DNA from: Candidatus Babelota bacterium
Lineage (GTDB): Bacteria > Babelota > Babeliae > Babelales > JABDEC01
DNA: 64,000 nt
Direction: 5' to 3'
Assembly: GCA_013287265.1 (NCBI GenBank)
Contig: JABDEC010000004.1
Span: forward strand, 1 to 64,000
Both the position numbers and the translations under genes were made by a program. The notes below the pieces were generated by a model. That model made no database searches, had not been told where the DNA came from, and saw only the letters and a program-made list of their open reading frames with translations. Below, piece after piece: positions 51,072 to 60,346 of this stretch. Within the stretch, counting starts at the first letter, position 1. Each line of letters begins with the position of its first letter.

Positions 51072-52373
51072 CTATTTCAAAACTTTCTTTATATACTCTT
51101 CAATTGCATCAATTGAAATTCGTTCCTGTTGCGTGGTATCCCTATTTCGCACTGTAACCTTATCATCCTGAAGACTGTCAAAATCATACGTAAAGCATAA
51201 AGGCGTACCAATTTCATCTTGCCTTCTGTAGCGTTTACCTATTGAACCTGATTCATCAAATTCAACACTATAACCCTTTGCTTTAATTTCTTTATAAATT
51301 GTCTCCATTGGCTCATTAAGCTTTTTAACCAATGGAAAAAAAGCAGCTTTAATTGGTGCTATTTTTGGACTTAATTTTAAAACTATACGCTCTTCACCTT
51401 CAACAATATCTTCATTATAAGCATCAAATAATAATGTTAAAAATAATCTATCAACACCAACTGAGCATTCCACAACATGCGGAATATAAGATTGTTTAGT
51501 TTCTTCATCAAAAACCGCTAAATCTTTGCCTGAAAACTTACTATGTTGTGATAAATCAAAATCGCCTCTGTATGCGATACCTTCAATTTCTTTCCAGCCA
51601 AATGGAAATTCGTATTCAACATCACTCGTGCATTTTGAATAATGCGCAAGTTCAGTTTTATCATGTGCTCTGAAACGTATTTTATTTTGATTTAAGCTCA
51701 ATGATTCATAAAATTTTTTTCTTGCATCACACCATTTTTTAAAATCATCAAGAGCAGTTTCGGGTTTGCAGAACCATTCAATTTCCATTTGCTCAAATTC
51801 ACGTGTTCTGAATAAAAATTGTTTTGGTGTAATTTCATTTCTAAACGCTTTTCCAATTTGTGAAATTCCAAATGGAATTTTTACTCGATAAGTCGATAAT
51901 ACATTTTTAAAGTTTATAAAAATTGATTGTGCAGTTTCCGGTCGTAAATATGCAACCGAAGAATCATCTTCCATTGCACCGAGTTGTGTTTTAAACATTA
52001 AATTAAATTGTCTTGCCTGTGTCCATTTTTTCTGACCGCAATTAGGGCATGCTTTGTTTAAATCAATTTCATCAGCTCTAAATCTGTGTTTACAGTTTAA
52101 ACAATCAACCATTGGGTCTGTAAAATTTTCAACATGACCGGATGCTTGCCAGACTGCTGAAGAACCTAAAATTGAACCTTCAAATGAAAGAATATCGTCA
52201 AATGAAGTATTGATAGATTTTGTCCATTCATTGCGGATGTTATTTTTCATTAACACGCCTAGGTGCCCAAAATCATAAACACCATTTAATCCGCCATAAA
52301 TTGAAGCGGATTGAAATACAAAACCGCGACGCTTGCACAGCGCATGAATTTTATCTAATGTAACTTGTGTCAT
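51072..52373 (-). CDS. glyS: Glycyl-tRNA synthetase, dimeric class II type
   Basis: 433 residues from the ATG at 52373, which has GGAT at good spacing; an ATG at 52379 adds two residues. FQSASIYGGLNGVYDFGHLG and the zinc-type CLNCKHRF/CPNCG pair are typical of alpha2 GlyRS. Motif 2 is FRNEITPKQFLFRTREFEQMEIEWF-like, motif 3 VDRLFLTLL-like. The C-terminal anticodon-binding domain ends near YIKKVLK. It charges tRNA-Gly and is unrelated in structure to the alpha2-beta2 bacterial enzyme. Its reading frame ends against a REP-like element. Confidence 0.95.
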   Translation of the reverse strand: MTQVTLDKIHALCKRRGFVFQSASIYGGLNGVYDFGHLGVLMKNNIRNEWTKSINTSFDDILSFEGSILGSSAVWQASGHVENFTDPMVDCLNCKHRFRADEIDLNKACPNCGQKKWTQARQFNLMFKTQLGAMEDDSSVAYLRPETAQSIFINFKNVLSTYRVKIPFGISQIGKAFRNEITPKQFLFRTREFEQMEIEWFCKPETALDDFKKWCDARKKFYESLSLNQNKIRFRAHDKTELAHYSKCTSDVEYEFPFGWKEIEGIAYRGDFDLSQHSKFSGKDLAVFDEETKQSYIPHVVECSVGVDRLFLTLLFDAYNEDIVEGEERIVLKLSPKIAPIKAAFFPLVKKLNEPMETIYKEIKAKGYSVEFDESGSIGKRYRRQDEIGTPLCFTYDFDSLQDDKVTVRNRDTTQQERISIDAIEEYIKKVLK

Positions 52374-52432
52374 ATTCATATCCGAAAATAAATTATTATA
52401 TAATTTTAATTTAATTCACAATTTTTATCAAA

Positions 52433-52462
52433 TTGGTCTTTTTTTATTTGTTTAGTTATAAT
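52433..52462 (+). promoter_or_regulatory. Candidate promoter of the HtrA-like protease gene
   Basis: TTGGTC and a perfect TATAAT separated by 18 bases, 40 bases before the ATG. Confidence 0.45.
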
Positions 52463-52501
52463 CAAATCAAATAATTATCCAGATAAAAAAGGGCATGTCT
52501 A

Positions 52502-54172
52502 ATGCAAAATAAAATCAAAACAGATAAAGTTGCAGTCATAAGTTTTTTATTTTTTAGTATTATAATTATCATTTTATATAAATTTCATAATGAACATTTA
52601 CAATTAAAGGCAGAAATTCAACAATTTTGTACTCATGATGGTACTTGTCCGACAAAAGAAGTTGTTGAAAAAATTGTAACAAAAAATGACCCATGGCTCG
52701 CAGTTCAGCCCAAGGTTAAAGATACTGTTGTGCAAGTATTTGCACATGTTGGTGAATTTAACTGGTTGGAACCTTACAAATCACCAAATCAATCTGAAGG
52801 TCGTGGTTCTGGGTTTTTAATTAATGAAAATGGTGACATAATTACAAACGCGCATGTGGTTGATCAGGCAAAGGCTGTAAGCATTCAAATTCCATCATTA
52901 GGCAAAGAACAATTTGAAGTTGAAATTTTAGGTGTAAGCTTTGATCGTGACATTGCGCTTTTAAGATTGAAGAAAGTAGAAATTGAATCAATCAAATCTG
53001 TTTTAGGCAAGATTCCTTATATCAAACTTGGAAATTCGGATCATATTTGTCGCGCAAATGAAGTGATGGTTCTTGGTTATCCTTTAGGCCAGCAATCTAT
53101 TAAAAGCACGCGTGGAATTGTAAGTGGACGTGAAAGTATAATGAGCAGACAATTAATTCAAATTGATGCTGCAATAAATCCGGGAAATTCAGGTGGTCCT
53201 GCAATTAATTTAAATGGTGAAGTTATTGGTATTGCAACTGCCAATGTTCCAAGCGCGCAAAATGTTGGTTATATAATTCCGGTTAATGAATTAAAAATTG
53301 CCCGTGATGATTTATATAATGCAAAAAATAAATTATTGAGAAGACCATTTTTAGGAATTTTTTATAATTCGGCAAGCGCTGCACTTACAAATTATTTAAA
53401 AAACCCGCAACCGGGCGGATGCTATGTTACAGCCGTTTATCAAGGTAGTTTATTAGACCAAGTTGGAATTAAAGCAAAAGATATGATCTATGAAATCAAT
53501 GGCCAAACTGTTGATATTTATGGTGAAATCTCAGCAAATTGGTGTGAAGATAAAATTTCATTGGTTGATTATGTTTCATTCATTCCATTAAACAAAGAAG
53601 TTAATATTGTTGTTTATCGTTCAGGTGAAAAAAAAGAATTTAAATTTAAATTTGTTCAATCAAAATTACCGGAAATTCGTGTAATGTATCCTGATTATGA
53701 AAAAATTGATTATGAAGTAATTGGCGGTTTAGTCGTTATGCAATTGGCAAGAAATCATTTGCCATATTTAATTCAGGCAGCTCCGGAACTTATTAAATAT
53801 GAAGAACCAAAAAATCAGATCGAACCTGTTTTAATAGTTACACATGTTCTTCCTGATTCACAGGCGCAACGTTCACGTGTAATTGCTCCAGGTACAAGAT
53901 TAAAAGAAGTTAATAGTATTGAAGTTAAAACATTAGATGAATTTAGAAACGCGGTTAAAGAAAGTTTGAATACTGGATATTTAACAATAAAAACTGCAAG
54001 TGAAATATTTACTGTGTTTCCATTTAAGCGTGTACTTGAAGATGAATTGAGATTGCCAAAAATTTATAGATATCCTGTTTCTCATTTGGTTGAAGAATTA
54101 ATGAAAAAATTTATTGAAAAAAATGAAAATAAAAAAGCGCCTAGACCAGAAACTCCAGGAGCTGTTGCCTGA
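52502..54172 (+). CDS. htrA: HtrA/DegP-family serine protease with PDZ domains
   Basis: 556 residues. An N-terminal anchor (SFLFFSIIIIILY) precedes a trypsin-like domain with a complete triad: H118 in TNAHVVD, D150 in DRDIALL and S230 in NPGNSGGPA. A PDZ domain starts near residue 285 (RPFLGIFYN, GSLLDQVGIKAKDMIYEING). A second PDZ-like segment lies near the end (SQAQRSRVIAPGTRLKEVNS). It is longer than DegP (~470 mature residues). HtrA proteins degrade misfolded envelope proteins, which fits a genome exporting many proteins. tlyA overlaps its last 50 bases. Confidence 0.93.
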   Translation: MQNKIKTDKVAVISFLFFSIIIIILYKFHNEHLQLKAEIQQFCTHDGTCPTKEVVEKIVTKNDPWLAVQPKVKDTVVQVFAHVGEFNWLEPYKSPNQSEGRGSGFLINENGDIITNAHVVDQAKAVSIQIPSLGKEQFEVEILGVSFDRDIALLRLKKVEIESIKSVLGKIPYIKLGNSDHICRANEVMVLGYPLGQQSIKSTRGIVSGRESIMSRQLIQIDAAINPGNSGGPAINLNGEVIGIATANVPSAQNVGYIIPVNELKIARDDLYNAKNKLLRRPFLGIFYNSASAALTNYLKNPQPGGCYVTAVYQGSLLDQVGIKAKDMIYEINGQTVDIYGEISANWCEDKISLVDYVSFIPLNKEVNIVVYRSGEKKEFKFKFVQSKLPEIRVMYPDYEKIDYEVIGGLVVMQLARNHLPYLIQAAPELIKYEEPKNQIEPVLIVTHVLPDSQAQRSRVIAPGTRLKEVNSIEVKTLDEFRNAVKESLNTGYLTIKTASEIFTVFPFKRVLEDELRLPKIYRYPVSHLVEELMKKFIEKNENKKAPRPETPGAVA

Positions 54173-54857
54173 AGTTAGTAGAAATCAGATTGCAAGTATG
54201 GTTATTCAGGGCAATGTTAAAGTTGATGATAAAACAATCACAAAACCTGGGTTTCAGGTTACTGATGAATCAAAAATTGATTTTAAATTTGAAGAGCCAA
54301 AATTTGTAAGCAGAGCCGGATTTAAATTAGAAAAAGCGTTAGGTTATTTTAAAATTGATGTCAAAAATCTAGTAGCTTTGGATGCAGGAATTTCTACCGG
54401 CGGTTTTACAGATTGCCTTTTGCAATCTGGCGCAAAAAAAGTTTATGGCGTTGATGTTGGTTATGGTCAAGTACATGAAAAATTGAGAAAAGATAATCGT
54501 GTTGAAATAATCGAACGTACCAATCTTCGTGAATTAAAAGAGTTGCCTGAAAAAGTTGATTTAGTAACTTTGGATTTATCTTTTATTTCTGTTTTAAAAG
54601 TTATGGACGCTGTTGTTCACTTAATGAAAGATACTGCTCAATTAATTGTTTTAATAAAGCCGCAATTTGAAGCAAAAAAAGAACAGGTTGGTAAGGGCGG
54701 TTTGATCAAGGATTCCAAAATTCATGAAGAAGTTATTAATAATGTTACGCAGGGTATAAAAAAATCAGGCTTTGAATTAATTGGTGTTATTGAATCGCCC
54801 ATTTTAGGTTCAACCGGCAACAAAGAATTTTTGGCTTATTTTCAAAAAATAAAATAA
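54123..54857 (+). CDS. tlyA: TlyA-family rRNA 2'-O-methyltransferase
   Basis: 244 residues from the ATG at 54123 inside the end of htrA (a TTG at 54114 is the alternative). An S4 RNA-binding domain (RLDQKLQELLPEVSRNQ, VIQGNVKVDDKTITKPG) precedes an FtsJ-like fold. SAM-binding motif LDAGISTGGFTDCLL and YGVDVGYGQVHEKLR are diagnostic. TlyA methylates cytidines in 16S and 23S rRNA. Some relatives are called hemolysins, but the rRNA methylase role is the supported one. Overlap with htrA implies coupled translation. Confidence 0.93.
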   Translation: MKIKKRLDQKLQELLPEVSRNQIASMVIQGNVKVDDKTITKPGFQVTDESKIDFKFEEPKFVSRAGFKLEKALGYFKIDVKNLVALDAGISTGGFTDCLLQSGAKKVYGVDVGYGQVHEKLRKDNRVEIIERTNLRELKELPEKVDLVTLDLSFISVLKVMDAVVHLMKDTAQLIVLIKPQFEAKKEQVGKGGLIKDSKIHEEVINNVTQGIKKSGFELIGVIESPILGSTGNKEFLAYFQKIK

Positions 54858-54896
54858 TTTCATAATCATCCGGAAATGTATTATTCTAAAATTAAT

Positions 54897-54970
54897 GCGC
54901 CTGTAGCTCAACTGGATAGAGCGCCAGACTTCGAATCTGAGGGTTGCAGGTTCGAGTCCTGCCAGGCGCA
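54897..54970 (+). tRNA. tRNA-Arg (anticodon TCG)
   Basis: 74 nt without encoded CCA. The acceptor GCGCCTG pairs with CAGGCGC, discriminator A. The anticodon loop CTTCGAA carries TCG. Confidence 0.93.
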
Positions 54971-54980
54971 TATTTTATTT

Positions 54981-55054
54981 GCGCCCGTAGCTCAGAAGGA
55001 TAGAGCGATAGATTCCTAATCTGTAGGTCGTTGGTTCGATTCCAATCGGGCGCA
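54981..55054 (+). tRNA. tRNA-Arg (anticodon CCT)
   Basis: 74 nt, ten bases after the previous tRNA, no encoded CCA. The acceptor GCGCCCG pairs with CGGGCGC. The anticodon loop TTCCTAA carries CCT, reading AGG. Confidence 0.93.
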
Positions 55055-55239
55055 ATAGATAAAAAATATCTACTTGAAATTAAAATTTAGGATTTTTAAA
55101 TTTGTAATTCTAATAATATTTAATAAAAGTCTTTCAAAATTCTTTTTTGTCTTTTTGCTTTCTTTTTGATAATATGAATCTATATTCTCTCATTATAAAA
55201 AAAATTCGTTTTGAAAATATACATTTAGGAGTTTTAACT

Positions 55240-56988
55240 ATGAATAAAATAAGATATTCATTGTTAATGGCAACATTAATTTTATCATCAAATATTCAAT
55301 ATTCATTTGCTGCTGATACTGGTGAAGCTAAAATTGATTCAGAAAAAAAAGTTAATCTCGAAAAAGACAAGAAAAATCAAGGTGATACTACTGGTGTACC
55401 TAGAAGTTCTGAAGCGACAGATGCAGATAAAAAAGATAACGGTGAAGCTGATTCAAAAAGAAAAACAGATACTGCTAGCACTGGTAAGCAAACGCAAGCA
55501 GAAAGTTCAATTACTTCAAAATTAAAAAATTTGTGGGCAAAAGGTTTAGGTGGAAAAATTGTTGCAGGTACGATAATTGGTATTCCCTTAGTTGGAATTC
55601 CAGCGCTTATGTACGAAATTCCTTCATTTGTGAGAGAGCTTAATAATAGCGGCTATAAATTAAAGCATGTATCTGCTGCTGTATGTGGCGGAGTTGCTTT
55701 AAGCAATATAATTTATCAAATAAAATATAGAATTTATGATTTAGGTGCAAAAAAAGATTTAATTGAGAAAATTAAAAAAGCATTAAAAGATAAAAATAAA
55801 TTTTGTAATTGGAGAAATGGAAATGCACTAAGGGGTTGGAATGGAAGATATGGAGAAGAAGTCTTAAATGCAGCACAAAATTATAAATTAAAAAATGAAG
55901 GTGTGCTATTAAAAGCATTAAAACAAGATATTTTACAAGAAGATAAACAAACTTCAATTGGCGCCGGTTCAAGATTATTTCTTTGCACCGCGGTTGAAGC
56001 GCAATGGAAAAAAGAAACGCTTGCAGCCATTCTTAAAGATTTAAGAGATGAAAAAGCAAATTTATTTAAACTCAAAAATGATTTATTAAATCATTATAAA
56101 AATTTAGAACCAATTCTTTTGGAAGTTGCTGAAAAATATAGAACATTTTATATGGCTGCTTATTTTAAAGATGAGGCCGAATATAGAGTAGATAGACTGG
56201 GAAGTGATAAAACTAATTTCACTAAAATGAATCTTGAAGCTTTAGATATTTTTGGGGATAAGCATGTTAATGGAAAAATAGATGGTCTTTTAACTTTCCG
56301 TAGTTTAAGAAAAGATTATAATAATGAAGCTACAAAAGACGAATCAGTAAAAATTGATGGTATTGTTGATCACTTTCTTTATGCTTTAAGTAAATTCAAA
56401 TCATTTGCTGTATGCGTAGCAACTGCTTATAATTTTGGCACTTTATTAGACTTACAAGATGATTACAAAGAAGTTTATAATGAAGCAGTTGGTTCATATT
56501 TTGATCTCGCTTTTGCTTATGCGAGATTAAATGCTATTGAAAAAATTATAAAAGATGAGCTAACTCCGCTTGAAATAAGAGATGCTGCAAGCGGAAGAAA
56601 AAAAGATGCCGAACAAATTGAATCTATAATGGTTAAAGAGTTTGATGCAATAATTCTAAAGACTGACATAATGATCAAATGGGTAAATGATACCCTATCG
56701 CTACCAAATCGTAATGATGCATTTGAATTATCTGAGTTAGTTGAACTTTTTGTGAGGCTATATAAAAATGGTTATGTTGGTTGGAATACCACCCAAAGCA
56801 AAGCTTTAGATGCAATAAATAGTATTGCTGCAGATATTCACTCTGTAGTTACAGGGCGCAATGACGATTCTGTTGGTCATATGATGGGTGGTATGGGATC
56901 AAGTGGTAAGAGAATTATGGAAAAACTTATTATATTACGTGATGAGGCAAATTTATTAAAAAAAGCTTTATTGAAAAAAATAAAATAA
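55240..56988 (+). CDS. Secreted or membrane-anchored helical protein, unknown
   Basis: 582 residues from the ATG at 55240, which has a perfect AGGAG eight bases upstream and gives a signal peptide (ending QYSFAADTG). A Lys/Glu/Asp-rich low-complexity linker follows to about residue 85. Then come hydrophobic segments (IVAGTIIGIPLVGIPALMY and AAVCGGVALSNIIYQI) and a long helical region rich in Lys and Glu. No known domain. The general plan resembles the protein at 38317. A terminator follows directly. Confidence 0.75.
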   Translation: MNKIRYSLLMATLILSSNIQYSFAADTGEAKIDSEKKVNLEKDKKNQGDTTGVPRSSEATDADKKDNGEADSKRKTDTASTGKQTQAESSITSKLKNLWAKGLGGKIVAGTIIGIPLVGIPALMYEIPSFVRELNNSGYKLKHVSAAVCGGVALSNIIYQIKYRIYDLGAKKDLIEKIKKALKDKNKFCNWRNGNALRGWNGRYGEEVLNAAQNYKLKNEGVLLKALKQDILQEDKQTSIGAGSRLFLCTAVEAQWKKETLAAILKDLRDEKANLFKLKNDLLNHYKNLEPILLEVAEKYRTFYMAAYFKDEAEYRVDRLGSDKTNFTKMNLEALDIFGDKHVNGKIDGLLTFRSLRKDYNNEATKDESVKIDGIVDHFLYALSKFKSFAVCVATAYNFGTLLDLQDDYKEVYNEAVGSYFDLAFAYARLNAIEKIIKDELTPLEIRDAASGRKKDAEQIESIMVKEFDAIILKTDIMIKWVNDTLSLPNRNDAFELSELVELFVRLYKNGYVGWNTTQSKALDAINSIAADIHSVVTGRNDDSVGHMMGGMGSSGKRIMEKLIILRDEANLLKKALLKKIK

Positions 56989-56996
56989 TATTTAAC

Positions 56997-57027
56997 AACC
57001 TGGTGGCATTTACCGCCAGGTTTTTTT
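56997..57027 (+). terminator. Rho-independent terminator
   Basis: AACCTGGTGG (56997-57006) pairs with CCGCCAGGTT (57013-57022), one G-T pair, followed by T residues. psd starts three bases later, so psd needs read-through or a promoter inside the upstream gene. Confidence 0.85.
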
Positions 57028-57030
57028 ATT

Positions 57031-57669
57031 ATGTTTAAATATATTTTTAAAAATAATTTACTTTTTAAAGATGGCAAATACATAGCCTTAACCTTAATTT
57101 TTTTTACTATATTTTCATTTTTATTTTTCAAATTTCTTCTTTTTTTTGTAATCCCATTTTTTTTATTTTCAATTTATTTTTTTAGAAACCCTCAAAGGGA
57201 ATGTCCCGAAAAAAATTTATCAATAATTATTTCTCCAGCTGATGGTAAAATTGTTGAAATTTCTCGGGGAAATTTTGAAAATTATTCGCAAAAAGTTTCT
57301 ATTTTCTTATCACCTCTTGATGTTCATGTTAATTGGATTCCAATTGATGGTATAATTAACGAAATTAATTATCGACCGGGCAAGTTTGCAGTTGCATTTG
57401 CACCAAAAAGTTCAGAAATTAATGAAAGAAATGATATAATTATTCAAAGTAAATATGGTACAATTTTAGTAAGACAAATTGCAGGATTTGTTGCCAGAAG
57501 AATTTGTTGTTGGGTAAAAAAAAGAGAAAGTGTAAAAGCGGGACAGAAATTCGGTATGATTAGATTTGGTTCAAGAGTTGACCTCTTGTTGCCAGCTAAT
57601 ATTAAAATTTCTGTTAAACTGGGTGAACGTGTCAAGGGTGGAGAAACTATTTTAGGGAGATGGATATGA
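57031..57669 (+). CDS. psd: Phosphatidylserine decarboxylase
   Basis: 212 residues, the short proenzyme form. Two membrane helices at the N-terminus are followed by FRNPQRECPEKN, ISPADGKIVEI, FLSPLDVHVNWIPIDG and GMIRFGSRVDLLLP. Self-cleavage between G180 and S181 would make the pyruvoyl group. It converts phosphatidylserine to phosphatidylethanolamine at the inner membrane. Overlaps pssA, which makes its substrate. Confidence 0.94.
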   Translation: MFKYIFKNNLLFKDGKYIALTLIFFTIFSFLFFKFLLFFVIPFFLFSIYFFRNPQRECPEKNLSIIISPADGKIVEISRGNFENYSQKVSIFLSPLDVHVNWIPIDGIINEINYRPGKFAVAFAPKSSEINERNDIIIQSKYGTILVRQIAGFVARRICCWVKKRESVKAGQKFGMIRFGSRVDLLLPANIKISVKLGERVKGGETILGRWI

Positions 57670-58442
57670 CAATACTTGCAAAAGTTGCTCACATAAAACC
57701 AATTATAAAAAAAAATAAACAACGTTCTTTAACTTTAATTCCATATTTTTTTACATTTGCAAATGCAATTTTAGGATTGCTTGCGGTTTTTAAAGCGCTT
57801 GATTGCGAATATATTGCTGCTGCATATTGCATTTTATTAGCTGCTTTTTTTGATGTTTTAGACGGACGTGTTGCGCGCGCACTAGGCACATCTTCTATTT
57901 TAGGAATGGAACTGGATTCATTAAGCGATGCTATTTCATTTTGCGTTGCGCCTGTAGTTTTGCTTTATAGTTATGAAGTTCAGGATTTTGGAACTCTCGG
58001 ATTTATTGTTTTAGCAATTTATTTGTGTTCAGGAATTTTCAGGCTGGCAAAATTTAATATAAATTCTGCAAATCAGAATAATTTTTTTTCCGGTCTGCCT
58101 ACTCCTGTTGCTGCATTTTTTCTAACAACTTTAGTTTTGTATCATGATTGGTTACAAGTTAGTCCTGCAAAATTTTTATTATATAAATATGTTCTTTTTG
58201 CTTTGCTTATTTTTATTTCATTTTTAATGATTTCCAAAATCAAATTTCCCGCATTTAAACAAAATAAGTTACGTAAATCTTTTTATATTCTATTTGCTTG
58301 TTTATTTGTTTCTTTTTTTATTTTTCGTGATTATCCCTTGTTAATGTTCTTGGTACTTTTATATATTTTATCGGGTTGTTCTCATGGTTGTTACTTGGGA
58401 GCAAAGAGATTGAAGTGTAAAATTAGAAATAATTTTAATTAA
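57666..58442 (+). CDS. pssA: CDP-diacylglycerol-serine O-phosphatidyltransferase
   Basis: 258 residues from the ATG at 57666, which forms a 4-base ATGA overlap with psd and has AGGGAG seven bases upstream. The ATG at 57660 is less well spaced. The CDP-alcohol phosphotransferase motif is complete: DGRVARALG, then GMELDSLSD. About seven membrane spans. Makes phosphatidylserine from CDP-diacylglycerol and serine, feeding Psd. Confidence 0.94.
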   Translation: MTILAKVAHIKPIIKKNKQRSLTLIPYFFTFANAILGLLAVFKALDCEYIAAAYCILLAAFFDVLDGRVARALGTSSILGMELDSLSDAISFCVAPVVLLYSYEVQDFGTLGFIVLAIYLCSGIFRLAKFNINSANQNNFFSGLPTPVAAFFLTTLVLYHDWLQVSPAKFLLYKYVLFALLIFISFLMISKIKFPAFKQNKLRKSFYILFACLFVSFFIFRDYPLLMFLVLLYILSGCSHGCYLGAKRLKCKIRNNFN

Positions 58443-58495
58443 TTTTTTTTCATAAATAATATTTCAATTTCTTTAATTTATTCTAAATTTTTTTA

Positions 58496-58910
58496 TGCAC
58501 TACTCGTGCAGAGGAGGCCTATGCGGCCAGCAACAAAGTGGCCTGGAATTAGGGTCCCTTTGTAAACCCCAATTCCAAAGGAACACCTTTGGAATCCCTA
58601 CGCGAAAAATGCTTCAATTCGCCTGTTAATTATTAATTTTTTTAAATGATGTCGGCTCATTTCCAGTTTCGCTAATTCGATTTTTATTTTAATTAAAGTT
58701 AAGTACATTCGCGCTCTTAATTTTGTGTTTGAGCCGAATGGTGATAGAAAAGAAAATATTAAATTTAATAATGATTGCTTGCAAAAAAATTGAAAGAAGG
58801 CTCGTGGCCAAAATTCGAGCGCAAGGGTTCCAAGGGCGTAGCCATTGGTATTGGGGGATTGACAAGGGGTTATAATACCAAACCCCTTGTCCGCTGTCTG
58901 CGTAGGACAA
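58496..58910. other. GC-richer intergenic island packed with hairpins
   Basis: No convincing gene lies here. Stems include TGCAC/GTGCA (58496-58510), ATTCCAAAGG/CCTTTGGAAT (58572-58595) and TCGGCTCA/TGAGCCGA (58652-58659 with 58730-58737). Others are GCTCG/CGAGC (58800-58820) and an 11-bp perfect GACAAGGGGTT/AACCCCTTGTC (58861-58891). GGTATT at 58847 can pair with the loop of the last hairpin. It could be a structured RNA or stacked palindromic repeats. The flanks 58443-58495 and 58911-58958 are plain AT-rich spacer. Confidence 0.6.
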
Positions 58911-58958
58911 AAATAAATATTTTAATAAAAAAATTAATTTTAAGAATAAACTAGAAAT

Positions 58959-60152
58959 TTAATTGTGCGGCTTCCAATCCCAACAACTTTTTAATTTTAA
59001 AATCTTAAAATTTGTTATAACTTCAATGACATTTTGTTTTATGTTCAATCTTTCAATTGGTTTTTTTTGAAAGAAATTTTGCCTTAATATTTTAAAATCT
59101 TTGATATTTTTAAATAATTTTTTTAATTCAATTTCCTGAACTTTTCCATAACCGTGAGAATAATCGCGTGCTTCAATGCATTTATTATTTGCAACATCAG
59201 TAATTGCTATGATATGACCAGGAATCCAAATTAAATCTCCATTTTCTATTTCCTCATCAATTTCCAAAGACTTTAAATTCTGCGAAATTGTTGTTGTGTT
59301 TTTAAAGTAAAATGGGATTGAACATATTTGTGCAGCGCGAAGTATAAGACCTGAGCAGTCAAAACCCGTTTTAGGATTAAAATTGAAATTAGGATATGAA
59401 AAAAATTGCGTCTTAAATTCTTTAAATTTTTTTTCTATGATTTCAAACATTTCATCTTGCGATGTTGAAATCAGGCTTGTACCTCCCCAAACATATGGAA
59501 TAAATCCTTTTTTTAAATTTGCCCATTTTTTTAATAATTTTACAAATCTTGAAATTTGCAAATCTTTATTTAAATTTTCATTGCTTAAACAAAATTTTTT
59601 AGGAATTTCTAAAATTTTAAAATCTTTTGAATCATTATTAAACGCATAAACATTATATTTTTCATCTTTTAAATCAAAATAAACAAATCTTGTTCCTGCA
59701 GAATATTTATCTTCTGTTTGTTGATCAATAAATGGAGAAATTAAAGTTACAATTTTTTGTTCTTTTTTATTTTCAGTTTTAAAATCAACTGGATTTGGTA
59801 TTTTTTCGGTAAAATAGTCATTTAATAAAAATAGATTTTCTTTTGCTGTCCAAAATGTATTAATATATTTTTTTCCTGATTGGTAAAATAATTGTGAAAG
59901 TTCTACAAGAAAGAGATTTTCACTTTTTTTTATAATTTTTACAACGTCATTAAACAGCAATTGATGTATTCTGGGGCATGAATTTAAATCTGTTTTGATT
60001 TTGGGGCTCAAAGAAATGTCATTTAATAAACAATATTCTTTAATTTCTTTTGAAAATAAATCAATAACAGGTTTCATAACTAATGCTAAATTTTTTTCTT
60101 CACCTTTTATGAAATTGCACAAAAATAATATAAAAAAAATATTTTTTATCAT
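58959..60152 (-). CDS. Secreted NlpC/P60-family cysteine peptidase
   Basis: 397 residues with a signal peptide (MIKNIFFILFLCNFIKG). The N-terminal half looks like SH3-type modules. The catalytic domain has YVWGG, FDCSGLILRAAQ with nucleophile C266, and GDLIWIPGHIIAITD with H313. NlpC/P60 enzymes cut peptidoglycan stem peptides, usually the D-Glu to diamino acid bond. It could remodel its own wall or act on food or host bacteria. Stands divergent to the C39-like gene. Confidence 0.9.
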   Translation of the reverse strand: MIKNIFFILFLCNFIKGEEKNLALVMKPVIDLFSKEIKEYCLLNDISLSPKIKTDLNSCPRIHQLLFNDVVKIIKKSENLFLVELSQLFYQSGKKYINTFWTAKENLFLLNDYFTEKIPNPVDFKTENKKEQKIVTLISPFIDQQTEDKYSAGTRFVYFDLKDEKYNVYAFNNDSKDFKILEIPKKFCLSNENLNKDLQISRFVKLLKKWANLKKGFIPYVWGGTSLISTSQDEMFEIIEKKFKEFKTQFFSYPNFNFNPKTGFDCSGLILRAAQICSIPFYFKNTTTISQNLKSLEIDEEIENGDLIWIPGHIIAITDVANNKCIEARDYSHGYGKVQEIELKKLFKNIKDFKILRQNFFQKKPIERLNIKQNVIEVITNFKILKLKSCWDWKPHN

Positions 60153-60346
60153 TGATTTCTATATTTAGAAATAGAAACAATAAATTTCATTCACAAGTAT
60201 AGCCAAATAATTTACAGTTAATTAATATTTTTTTATTTTTATTAAAAATTTGCTTTATTAAATATGTGAAATTATTGTTTTTAAACATTAAAATTGAGTA
60301 TTTTATGAATATAAAATTGCGGGGAAGATAATAAAAAGGGACAGTA

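Noticed and set aside
58689-58910. A 73-codon minus-strand frame in the hairpin island
   Set aside because: It runs through perfect palindromes, has no ribosome site and unnatural composition.
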